Program-made: the position numbers and the translations under genes
Notes under the pieces: generated by a model
The model's database searches: none
Told to the model about the DNA's origin: nothing
Seen by the model: the letters and a program-made list of their open reading frames with translations, nothing else
Part shown: positions 1 through 8,235 of the stretch, piece after piece
How the letters are laid out: every line of letters starts with the position of its first letter
How positions within the stretch are numbered: position 1 is the first letter of the stretch
From: an uncultured Flavobacteriales bacterium
Lineage (GTDB): Bacteria; Bacteroidota; Bacteroidia; Flavobacteriales; Crocinitomicaceae
Reading direction: 5' to 3'
Assembly (NCBI GenBank): GCA_946479985.1
Contig: CAMLIF010000098.1
Coordinates: 1 to 15,182 of the forward strand
Length of the DNA: 15,182 nt

Positions 1-47
1 GACCACCGAGATCTACACTCTTTCCCTACACGACGCTCTTCCGATCT
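1..47 (+). other. Illumina TruSeq universal (P5) adapter remnant
   Basis: These bases match the last 47 nt of the 58-nt Illumina TruSeq universal adapter without a mismatch, ending in the diagnostic GCTCTTCCGATCT. This is library-construction sequence left on a contig end, not genome. Genomic sequence resumes at about base 48. The reading frame of the neighbouring surface-protein gene is open from base 50, and the only stop just upstream (TGA at 47-49) spans the artificial junction, so it does not mark the real end of that frame. Confidence 0.97.
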
Positions 48-3000
48 GAGGTGTCTCACCTTATACGTTCAGCTATACCATAAACGGCGGACCGGTACAA
101 ACAATTACAACGGCTTCGGGTTCATCTACTGCCACAATTACAATTCCAACTAACACGCTAGGAACGTATATCATCGATTTGATCGGAGCAACTTCATCAT
201 TTAAATGTCCGTGTATCCTGAATCCAATACAGAATCAAGTCATAATAAACGTGGTTCCGGTTCCATGTACAAATCCAACAGGAACAGCTGCCATTTCGGG
301 TTATTGCGGAAGCACTACGGTTACTTTAACTGCATCGGGAGGGATAGCACCTTATACCTATAGTTTTTCTGTTAATGGTATACCTTATACTTTTTCAGGA
401 GGTAGCCCAATGTCTGTATCCGGACCGACGAATATGGGGTCTTGGCCAACAACATATACGATTACCGGGGGAACAGTTTCAAGTAATGGTTGTACTGGAA
501 CTTTAAGCGGCGTTGGCAGCGCTATTGTTTTTCCAATGGCTATAATTTCTGCATCGGTCAACACCACTAGTGTTTGCCAAAACGGAACATCTCCTGTAAT
601 CAATATCTGGAATAGCACTGCTACAGGAGCTACGTACAATTATACTGTGAATGGAGGACCTCAATTGTCAATCAGTAATAGTACATTTGGAGCGGTTAGT
701 TTGAACGTCCCTACTACAGTTGCGGGAACCTATATCTATACTATTAGCGGTTCGCTTGGTACTTGCCTTACAGGAACTCGTACAGTTATAATTGTTGTAA
801 AACCTTCACCCAGCGCAACCATTACAGGAACAACTTCTGTTTGTTTGAATAGCGCTTCTCCGAATGTGACCTTAACAGGAAGTGGGGCAACTGCTCCATA
901 TACATTAACTTACAATGTGAACGGGGGAGCCAATCAAACGGTGAGTGCTTCATCATCCACTACGATTCCTGTTTCAACAACAACTGCCGGAACATTTACG
1001 TATTCTTTGGTAAGTGCTGCCAGTGCAAATGGCTGTTCGCAGAATGTAAGTTCTTTGGCAATTGTTACTGTTAAACCCATACCAACAGCAGTCATTTCAG
1101 GTACAACTACGGTTTGTTTGGGTTCTGCATCTCCCCAAATTACGTTCACAGGAGCAAATGGCACGGCACCATATATTTTTACCTATCAAATCAACGGCGG
1201 AGCAAACCTAACAGTTAATTCGGGTGCTTCTTCTTCTGTTACGGTGAATGTACCAACAGGCACAGCGGGAACCTTTGTGTACACATTAGTGAGTGTGAGT
1301 TCAGCGGGCTGTTCTCAAAGCCAGGCTGGTTCTGCAACAGTTATAGTGAATACTTTGCCTGCAGCAGCAATTAGTGGAAATGCAGCAATATGCCAGAACA
1401 GCGGAAATCCAACAGTAACTTTTTCAGGCTCGGGGGCAACAGCACCGTATACATTTACTTACAATATTAATGGTGGAGCGAATCAAACGGTTACAAGTGT
1501 CACTTCGTTGATTACGATTTCTGCTCCCTCAGATGTTGCCGGAACATTTTTGTATAATTTGTCGAATGTTAGCAGCAGCAACGGGTGTTCACAAAATCAA
1601 AGTGCCACGGCAACAATTATGATTACACCGATGCCAACTGCAACCATTTCTGCAAATAATTCGGTTTGTCAAGGTTCCGGAACTACTCCGGTAACGTTTA
1701 CGGGTTCAGATGGCGCATCTTATCCATATAGTTTTTTCTATTCAGTAAACGGCGGCGGGACTCAATCTATCAGCTCAAGTTTATCGTCGAATACGGCTAC
1801 AATCAATGTCCCAACGACATCAGTTGGTTCAATTACATACAACATTATTTCGGTCACTAATTCAGGTTGTTTACAAGCGCAGCCAGGTTCAGTGACCATT
1901 GCAATTAATCCGGTACCAACAGCAACTATTTCGGGAGGAACTGCAGTTTGTCAAAACGATCCGCAGCCGGTAATTACATTTACGGGATCAAATGGTACTG
2001 CGCCTTATATTTTTACCTATAACCTTGGTGGTGGTCCGAACCAAACTGTTTCCAGCGGAAGTGGAAATACGGCAACTATTTCGGCACCGACTGGCACTAC
2101 CGGAACTTTTTTTTACAACTTATCGAGTGTTTCCTCTGCAAATGGATGCTCACAAAATCAATTTGGAAGCGCTGTTATTACAGTAGGCCAACTTCCAACG
2201 GCAACTATTTCCGGAGGTGCTGCAGTATGCCAGAATTCAGGGAATACTCCAGTTGTTTTTACCGGCGCGAATGGCTTTGGGGCTTATTCATTTACTTATA
2301 CCTTAAACGGAGGGCCTCCGCAAATAATTCTCAGCGGGGGAGGATCAACAGCAACTATCAATCAGACGAATACTGCAGCCGGTTCATACGTGTATCAGCT
2401 TATTTCGGTTTCAAGTGCAGGTTGTTCGCAAGCCCAGTCAGGATCGGTAACTGTTGACGTAAGCCTGATGCCAGTCTCAGCTATTTCAGGAACAGCAAGC
2501 GTTTGTCAGAACGATCCCGAGCCCGTTGTAACATTTACCGGTTCTAATGGAACGGCACCATATACTTTTACATATAATCTGAACGGTGGTGTAAACCAAA
2601 CTATTTCAACCTCAGGTGGAAATTCGGTGACACTGTCGGTTCCAACAACTGCAACAGGAACATTTAACTACAACTTAGTGAGCGTTTCGAGTGCAAATGG
2701 CTGCTCGCAAAATCAAACGGGAATGGCCTCAGTTATTGTAAAACCAACTCCTTCAGCTACACTTTCGGGTAATTTGTCGGCCTGTGAAAATCAATCAACT
2801 CCTTTTGTCTTTAGCGGTATCAACGGTGGTACTCCGTTTGTTTTTACTTACTCGGTTAATGGTGGACCTATACAAAGTATCACCGGTAACGCGGCAAATT
2901 TAGTAACGGCCTATGTTTATGCCAATCCTTTAGGAACGATGGAGTTCAATTTAATTGGTGTTACGAATCAAGAAGGCTGTTCGGCGATCGTTGATCTGAT

Positions 3001-4819
3001 AGCACAGGTTCAGGTAAATCCGATACCAATTATTTCAGGCGATTCGGTTATTTGTGAGGGAACAACTGTTCAATGGACAGGATCGGGAGTTCCTAATTCT
3101 GTGAATCCGTGGGTTTCCTCAAACGCTTCAGTTGCAATAGTCGATAATTCAGGATTAATTACCTGTGTTTCTTCCGGAACGGCAATGATCACTTACACCA
3201 ATGATTCTGGATGTTCGGTTTCAAAGACTATCAATGTTCTTGCTCTTCCATCTGCTTCTGTTTCGGTGAACTCAACGATATGTTCAGGAGAGGAAGGATT
3301 ATTTACCATCTCAGGAACTCCGTGGTCAATGGTAGATTATACCGATGGAACTTCAATTTATAATCTTTTAATTCCGCCTTCAGGAGATACATTGATCAAT
3401 GTCGGCGTACTTTCTGCTTCAGTAGACTTTGAATTGTTAAATGCTCAGGGACCGGCACCCGCTTCGTGCTCAACTATACTAACAGAAACCGTTTCGATTA
3501 ACGTAAGCCCGACTCCGGTTGCTGATCCGTTACAAGATCTTCTTTTTTGCTCAGGCGATTTAAGTATTGTTCCATCTTTTTCAGGAACTCCTTCCGGTAT
3601 TTCTTTCAATTGGACGAATTCAAATACAGCCATTGGTCTTACTTCAGCGGGAACAGGAAATATTAACGACTTCACTGCTATAAATAATCAATCGAACCCG
3701 ATTGCAGGAACAATTGATATTACCCCGATATTGAATGGCTGTACCGGTGAAGTGGTATCGTTTAATATTGTTGTGGGTAATTTACCATTCGCCAGTGCCG
3801 GATCAGATCAATCGGCATGTCAGAATGATGGAAACAGTTACCTGATCGGTTCTACAGCGGAAGCCGGAAATTCTTACCAGTGGTCACCGTCGACAGGGTT
3901 AAATAACGCGGCTATAGCCAATCCATCAATTATAAATGTTTCGCTTGCGGGTACAGAATATATTGTGACAGTTACAAACGGCCTGGGCTGTGAAAACAGT
4001 GATACTGTTCTTCTCGAAATACTTCCTTCGCCCATTGTTACGCTCAATGCTTCTGACATTGCTGCATGTCAATCGGCAATGATTTCATTTGACCTGGAAG
4101 CATCTAACGATTTATCGGTTGAATGGTTTATGGATGGACTCAGTATTGGGAATAACGATGAATTGTATTTAACCACAAATTTCGCAAGTTCCGGAATTCA
4201 TACGGTTTATGTTGTAGCTACAAATGCTTACGGTTGTTCTGTTACAGAAGGAATTGACGGGGGAATTCAGATCTATCCTGATGTTGACGCTCAATTCACA
4301 ACTGCTCAAAATCCGGATGATGTTGATGAGTTTACCGGTCAGCTGGATCTTATCAATCAATCTGAAAATGCTACAGGCTATGTTTGGATATACAACGGCA
4401 ATTCATTTTCAACAGAAACCGATCCAACCCTGTTCTTTAATCCGGGCTACGGGTTGATAGACATTGTTTTAGTTGCTGTAAACGAAATTGGCTGCGTTGA
4501 TACTGCTGAATTAAAGCTGATACCAAATTCAGAGGGATTAATTTATGTTCCGAATACTTTTACTCCAAACGGCGATGGAGTGAATGATTTGTTCTTCCCG
4601 GTGGTGTCGGAAAATTTTGATTTGACTGCTTGCCGACTGGAAATCTATAACCGTTGGGGCGAATTGATTTTTGAATCGGATGAAACGACAATTGCCTGGA
4701 ATGGTTTTTACCTTGGAGCGTTGTGCAAAACAGATACCTATGTTTGGAAACTAAGAGTGAATACACAGGAGTCGGGCTTTGCGGAATCGATAGAAGGGCA
4801 TGTTAACTTACTGAGATAA
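48..4819 (+). CDS. Giant Ig-like repeat surface protein with T9SS type B (CHU_C) sorting domain, 5'-truncated
   Basis: The frame is open from base 50 to the TAA at 4817-4819, giving 1589 residues with the N terminus missing. An internal TTG at 179 is not the start, because the frame upstream of it still encodes repeat-type sequence (SPYTFSYTINGGP). The first two thirds is a chain of roughly 90-residue Ig-like cassettes rich in Ser, Thr, Gly and Asn. Each has a VCxN-type cysteine near its start and usually a GCSQ cysteine near its end. From about 3026 the modules diverge, and a PKD-like domain lies at about 4279-4516. The last 92 residues (from 4541) form a CHU_C / gliding-motility C-terminal domain with the landmarks NTFTPNGDGVND, IYNRWGELIFES and YVWKL. 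That family directs export by the type IX system and surface attachment. No catalytic domain is visible, so adhesion or polymer binding is inferred. No terminator follows the stop. Confidence 0.93.
815..3025 (+). repeat. Eight in-frame Ig-like cassettes inside the surface-protein gene
   Basis: Counting from two codons before the Ile (or, in one cassette, Leu) of the TISG-like motif, cassettes begin at 815, 1088, 1364, 1640, 1922, 2201, 2477 and 2756, and a diverged ninth module begins at 3026. Spacings are 273, 276, 276, 282, 279, 276, 279 and 270 nt, all multiples of three. Each unit follows the order TISG, VCxN, VTFTGxNGTAPY, FTYxxNGGxNQT, PTxxxGTFxYNLxSVSS, NGCSQ. Further, more diverged units lie upstream (about 545-814 and a partial one from base 50). 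The copies differ clearly at nucleotide level, so this is an old expansion and not a recent tandem duplication. Confidence 0.9.
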
Positions 4820-4854
4820 TTGATCCTTCAATGTGTGGACGATTTTTTCAGGAG

Positions 4855-5085
4855 GTAACTTAACCAGATTCTCATGCAACTTGTCGCCAGGCTTCGGGAT
4901 GACCACTTATTATAAGCGCATCATCATTTTTCAACCGAGCAACTTGTCCCGATTCTTTGGGATCATCAGTTTTTACTAAAGCATGATCATTTCCGGGGAA
5001 TGCATCACCACTTTTCAGCAGCGCAGCTTGTTTTGATTCCCGTGCAGCTTGTCGATATTCTTGGGGATAATCACTTTCCATAACC
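4855..5085 (-). repeat. Degenerate 21-bp tandem repeat array, two alternating unit classes
   Basis: The stretch between the convergent surface-protein and proC genes holds no convincing gene but has a strict 21-bp period. Ten units fill 4876-5085 exactly, and a decayed eleventh occupies 4855-4875. Read on the minus strand, class I units end in ACAAGYTGC (starting at 5064, 5043, 4959 and 4896; the decayed one at 4875). Class II units end in TGRTNATSC (starting at 5085, 5022, 5001, 4980, 4938 and 4917). The minus-strand order is II, I, I, II, II, II, I, II, II, I, I'. Class II units end in CC when a class I unit follows and in GC otherwise. Because 21 is a multiple of three, the minus strand stays open across the array and would encode heptads such as PKESGQV or ARLKNDD. 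I cannot name a known repeat family. Flanks 4820-4854 and 5086-5142 show nothing clear. Confidence 0.85.
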
Positions 5086-5142
5086 AATCACAATCGGGTA
5101 AACAACGTTCCCATTTATGCGTTAGATCACCGAGAGCTTTTT

Positions 5143-5934
5143 TTACTTCTTCTCGATTTTCTGGTAACTCGTCACAATTCCTTTAATAAGTGCCGAGCTG
5201 AATCCGCTGTGTTCCATCTCGTTCAAGCCAACAATCGTACATCCTTTAGGTGTTGTAACCTTATCAATTTCCTCTTCCGGATGCAAACCGTTCTGAATCA
5301 ACAGTTGTGCAGCTCCTTTTACGGTTTGACTCACGATTTTATTCGCCGTTTTAGCGTCAAATCCAACTTCAATTCCTCCCTGGATCATTGCTCTAATAAA
5401 TCTTAGAGCATAAGCAATGCCACATGCTCCGAGAATGGTTGCACTTTCCATCAATGCTTCATCAATCCAGACAGTTTCGCCGATTGCATTGAATAATTCC
5501 GTCACATTTTCTTTTCTGTTCAAGGGATCTTTTTGTGCGCTTAAAGCGGTGATGCTTTCCTGAACATCTGCGGCAGTATTCGGCATTCCACGATAAAGTG
5601 AAAAGGTTTCAGTTCCCAGTACTGTTTGAATCTCGTTTAAATTAATTCCGGTTGCAACACTGATAATGGTGTGTCGTGCCGGATCAAAATTCGGCTGGAA
5701 TTCTTTCAGGAAATCGAGGATCATATAAGGTTTCAGCGCAATAATCAGGAAATCACACTGAGCAATTACTTCCTCGTTATTTGCAGAAAAATGGGTAGAA
5801 CTGTTTTCATATTGTTTCAGTAATTCAACATTTCTGCGGGTTCCGAACAGTTGTGCCTGGGGGTATTGTTTCCGGAGGCCTTTCAATAATGATAATCCTA
5901 AGTTCCCGCATCCAATAATCCCAATCTTTTCCAT
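5143..5934 (-). CDS. proC: Pyrroline-5-carboxylate reductase
   Basis: This enzyme catalyses the last step of proline synthesis, NAD(P)H-dependent reduction of 1-pyrroline-5-carboxylate to L-proline, in the cytoplasm. At 263 residues it has the usual family length. The N terminus carries a Rossmann nucleotide-binding loop, IGIIGCGNLG (GxGxxG at residues 8-13). The family motif MPNT is at 117-120. The C-terminal helical dimerisation domain contains the P5CR signature around residues 226-245 (TTPKGCTIVGLNEMEHSGF), where E. coli-type enzymes have a similar TxPxGxT pattern. The ATG at 5934-5932 lies 18 nt from a near-perfect Bacteroidota promoter, which supports this start. It appears to be transcribed alone, diverging from the membrane-protein gene and converging on the 21-bp repeat array. 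No clear terminator follows it. Confidence 0.95.
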   Translation of the reverse strand: MEKIGIIGCGNLGLSLLKGLRKQYPQAQLFGTRRNVELLKQYENSSTHFSANNEEVIAQCDFLIIALKPYMILDFLKEFQPNFDPARHTIISVATGINLNEIQTVLGTETFSLYRGMPNTAADVQESITALSAQKDPLNRKENVTELFNAIGETVWIDEALMESATILGACGIAYALRFIRAMIQGGIEVGFDAKTANKIVSQTVKGAAQLLIQNGLHPEEEIDKVTTPKGCTIVGLNEMEHSGFSSALIKGIVTSYQKIEKK

Positions 5935-5952
5935 TTTGTCTGAATTTTAACG

Positions 5953-5982
5953 CAAATGTAGCGATTTGAACTGCTTTTTCAA
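5953..5982 (-). promoter_or_regulatory. Bacteroidota-type sigma promoter for proC
   Basis: On the minus strand a TTG (complement of 5980-5982) is followed after exactly 19 bp by TACATTTG (complement of 5953-5960). This matches the Bacteroidota consensus TTG-N19-TAnnTTTG at every defined position. Transcription would begin near 5946, giving a leader of about a dozen nucleotides before the proC ATG. Confidence 0.72.
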
Positions 5983-6013
5983 CAGGCGATGTAACATAGG
6001 ATTTAAAAAGCAT

Positions 6014-6021
6014 TACATTTA
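6014..6021 (+). promoter_or_regulatory. Possible -7 element for the small membrane-protein gene
   Basis: TACATTTA matches TAnnTTTG in all but the last base and sits 22 nt before the ATG at 6044. No good TTG lies at the expected -33 distance, so this is only a weak candidate. Confidence 0.3.
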
Positions 6022-6043
6022 GTCAACTGTAACTCATTGCAAA

Positions 6044-6526
6044 ATGAAAATTATTCGAATCCCGCTCTACCGCACTTTCACCAATTGGGTCATTATCGTC
6101 GTTATTGGAAGTGTCCTGCTTCCTTTTATCGGAAATCTTTTGTTTTCGGGAATTTCCGAATTCAGAAATATACGTATGGGTGAACAAATACTTGGGATTA
6201 TGGGAATATCCATGATCTGCAGTGCAATTTGTTCTATTCCTGCGCTGATCATTATGTTTGTTGCCCATCTGATTTTGAACCGAAAAGAACTGCCTTTTAA
6301 TGAACATCGATTCTATCAGAATCTTGTTCACCTGGGAGTATCCATATTAACGTTCGGGGTGATGCTCATGATAGCAGGAACAGGAAAAAAAGAACTGAAT
6401 TTTGTCGGTGCCCTGGCAGTTACATATCCATTTGTGGGTTTGATAGTTTGGAATATTACCTATTTTCTATATAAGAATAGAATAGCCGTTAAAGCTATTA
6501 ATGCTGAGGTGCTTGACGAAGTGTAA
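6044..6526 (+). CDS. Small four-helix inner-membrane protein, function unknown
   Basis: This 160-residue protein has four hydrophobic segments at about residues 13-35, 48-78, 93-112 and 120-143. The loops are short, with basic residues near the first helix (KIIRIPLYR) and an acidic end (AEVLDEV). I see no catalytic motif, no cleaved signal peptide and no family I can name. The second segment is long and contains Cys59, Cys63 and Pro66. The gene stands alone: proC diverges from it, and about 210 nt separate it from the response-regulator gene. The ATG at 6044 is the first in frame and is preceded by A-rich sequence, as is common in this phylum. The coding call is good because of its length and clean membrane-protein pattern; the function is open. 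Confidence 0.8.
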   Translation: MKIIRIPLYRTFTNWVIIVVIGSVLLPFIGNLLFSGISEFRNIRMGEQILGIMGISMICSAICSIPALIIMFVAHLILNRKELPFNEHRFYQNLVHLGVSILTFGVMLMIAGTGKKELNFVGALAVTYPFVGLIVWNITYFLYKNRIAVKAINAEVLDEV

Positions 6527-6738
6527 GTGTTAATTCATTTCTGCTTTACGTTTACCCTTTCTGTTAAAACTGATCAAAGCGAAATGCTTTGGGGATTACA
6601 GGAGTTGATGGGGCAGAAGTAGCATTAGTTGTGTCTGCATTATTTGCTATGCTCTACGAGGATGATTGAACCGCGTCAGTTTGTTTGATAGAATTATTCC
6701 CGAAATCATTGTAGCTTTACAACACAAAAACATCCCCT

Positions 6739-8076
6739 TTGAAGCAGCTTCTAATTATCGACGACGAAGAAAAACACCGTTCATTATTAGCTCGGATTAT
6801 CCGATCCGAAGGTTATGACGTGTGCGAGGCCGGAGATTGCACTTCAGGTTTAAAAAAAATGGCCCATAAGAGCATTGACGTTGTTCTTTGCGATGTCAAA
6901 CTACCTGACGGTTCAGGCGTAGAACTCGTACCGAAAATAAAAGAATGTCATCCGGATACTGAAATTATCTTATTGACTGCTTTCGGGAATATTACTGACA
7001 GCGTTCAGGCAATGAAGGACGGTGCATTTGATTACATAGTTAAGGGTAACGACAACGATAAGATTCTCCCACTTCTTTCCCGTGCATTCGAAAAGGTTGA
7101 ATTAAAGAAGCGTGTACGTGAATTAGAAAAACGAGTTGGAAAAAAATATTCGTTTGATTCCATAATCGGTTCTTCACCATCAATTGTAAAAGCAATTGAA
7201 TTGGCAAAAAAAGTGGCAGGGACAAATGCCAATGTCCTATTGACAGGAGAAACAGGAACTGGAAAAGAAGTGTTTGCTGAAGCCATTCATGTGGCAAGTA
7301 ACCGTTCCGGGAAAAGTTTTGTTGCGCTCAATTGCAGTACTTTTAGCAAAGAGATCCTGGAAAGCGAATTATTCGGACACAAACAAGGTTCGTTTACCGG
7401 AGCAATAAAAGATCAGAAAGGATTGATCGAAGAAGCTAACGGGGGCACGCTTTTTTTGGACGAAATTGGAGAAATGCCTTTGGAATTGCAGGCAAAATTG
7501 CTTCGGGTACTGGAAACATCTGAGTATTTCAAAATCGGTGATACGAAACCGAGTCACTCCAATTTTAGACTAATAGCTGCAACGAATCGAGATTTAAAGA
7601 CAGAATCAGAAGAACACCGTTTTCGGGCTGATCTTTATTTTCGCCTGAATGTTTTCCAGATAGAGCTTCCTGCATTACGTGAACGTATAAAGGATATCAA
7701 ATTACTAACAGAATATTTTGTCGGGCAGTTCTCCGCAAAAGCCAATCGCAGACCCATGAAAATAGGGGAGCATTTCCTTGAAAAACTAAATCTATATTCC
7801 TGGCCTGGAAATATCAGAGAATTGAAAAACATTCTTGAACGCGCTGTAATCCTCGCCGAGGGAGATACACTAACCATAGAAACACTCCCTCCCGAAATTC
7901 AGTTGGTTCATGAGCAAAAAAGTAATACACTCTCGGCATTTTCAATGGCAAGTGCGGAAAAGCTGCATATTCAGAAGGTGTTAAACCATACAAATGGAAA
8001 CAAAGCGGAAGCAGCTCGTTTGTTGGAGATCGGAATAGCGACTTTATATCGGAAAATTGAGGAATACAGATTGTAG
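6739..8076 (+). CDS. NtrC-type sigma-54 response regulator, probable regulator of kdp
   Basis: This is a 445-residue transcription activator. A receiver domain (about 1-120) has the acidic pair Asp8/Asp9, phospho-acceptor Asp52 (LCDVKLPDGSG), Thr80 and Lys102. An AAA+ sigma-54 interaction domain (about 140-380) has Walker A GETGTGKE at 170-177, the sigma-54 loop GSFTGA at 217-222 (the usual form is GAFTGA) and Walker B GGTLFLDE at 235-242. A Fis-type helix-turn-helix ends the protein (about 420-445, NKAEAARLLEIGIATLYRK). The start is an unusual TTG at 6739: receiver domains of this type begin with a residue or two before QLLIIDDEE, and no in-frame ATG lies between it and the TAG at 6712. A weak -7-like TAGCTTTA lies at 6712-6719. 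It precedes the kdp genes on the same strand and replaces the OmpR-type KdpE of enterobacteria. Kdp as its target is inferred from position. Confidence 0.93.
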   Translation: MKQLLIIDDEEKHRSLLARIIRSEGYDVCEAGDCTSGLKKMAHKSIDVVLCDVKLPDGSGVELVPKIKECHPDTEIILLTAFGNITDSVQAMKDGAFDYIVKGNDNDKILPLLSRAFEKVELKKRVRELEKRVGKKYSFDSIIGSSPSIVKAIELAKKVAGTNANVLLTGETGTGKEVFAEAIHVASNRSGKSFVALNCSTFSKEILESELFGHKQGSFTGAIKDQKGLIEEANGGTLFLDEIGEMPLELQAKLLRVLETSEYFKIGDTKPSHSNFRLIAATNRDLKTESEEHRFRADLYFRLNVFQIELPALRERIKDIKLLTEYFVGQFSAKANRRPMKIGEHFLEKLNLYSWPGNIRELKNILERAVILAEGDTLTIETLPPEIQLVHEQKSNTLSAFSMASAEKLHIQKVLNHTNGNKAEAARLLEIGIATLYRKIEEYRL

Positions 8077-8084
8077 ATATTCCC

Positions 8085-8128
8085 CTTATCATTTTGATAA
8101 GAGCCTATCATTTTGATAGGTTTTTTTT
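8085..8128 (+). terminator. Two tandem hairpins ending in a T8 tract
   Basis: Just after the regulator's stop codon come two 7-bp hairpins with identical TTT loops. The first has arms CTTATCA (8085-8091) and TGATAAG (8095-8101). The second has arms CCTATCA (8104-8110) and TGATAGG (8114-8120) and runs directly into eight T residues (8121-8128). The second is a good intrinsic terminator for the regulator gene. The two hairpins share a 13-bp palindromic core, TATCATTTTGATA, with centres exactly 20 bp apart, which is also what paired operator sites look like. Confidence 0.75.
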
Positions 8129-8196
8129 ATGCCCCAAAATTCCATTTTTCAGCGAAACCACCTAGTTACAATACGTTACGGAAACCACTTGTTTTG

Positions 8197-8211
8197 TGGA
8201 ACAACAATTGG
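8197..8211 (+). promoter_or_regulatory. Candidate sigma-54 (-24/-12) promoter of the kdp operon
   Basis: TGGAAC (8197-8202), a 5-nt spacer and TTGG (8208-8211) match the sigma-54 pattern TGGCAC-N5-TTGC with two mismatches (A for C in the -24 box, G for the final C in the -12 box) and exact spacing. Transcription would begin near 8223, about 13 nt before the first operon gene. Support comes from the sigma-54 activator gene immediately upstream. I see no TTG-N19-TAnnTTTG promoter in this gap. Confidence 0.45.
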
Positions 8212-8235
8212 CATAGCGCAATCAAAATGTAAAAA

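Noticed and set aside
2146..2457. Alternative plus-strand frame of 103 codons inside the surface-protein gene
   Set aside because: It is a shadow of the repeat cassettes in another frame, with no domain pattern of its own, and the main frame clearly encodes conserved Ig-like units here.
4855..5085. CRISPR array or plasmid iterons
   Set aside because: There are no identical repeats with unique spacers: units are contiguous, 21 bp and degenerate. There is no cas gene, replication gene or origin-like AT-rich element nearby.
4872..5087. 71-codon open frame on the minus strand across the 21-bp array
   Set aside because: It is open because the repeat length is a multiple of three and the units lack stops in this frame. 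There is no clear promoter, and the differences between units do not favour silent sites. It is described as a repeat array; a real heptad-repeat peptide is not excluded.
6574..6669. Stop-free stretch before the regulator that reads GITGVDGAEVALVVSALFAM in one frame
   Set aside because: It looks like a short membrane peptide but has only about 30 codons between stops and no ATG. The only early start would be TTG at 6589, and no promoter is visible. Chance cannot be excluded. The rest of 6527-6738 shows only a small 6-bp hairpin (6575-6591) without a T tract.
8205..8216. TTGGCATAGCGC as an alternative -24/-12 promoter
   Set aside because: The GG and GC dinucleotides are separated by 6 nt, whereas sigma-54 promoters need 10, so the box at 8197-8211 is the better candidate.
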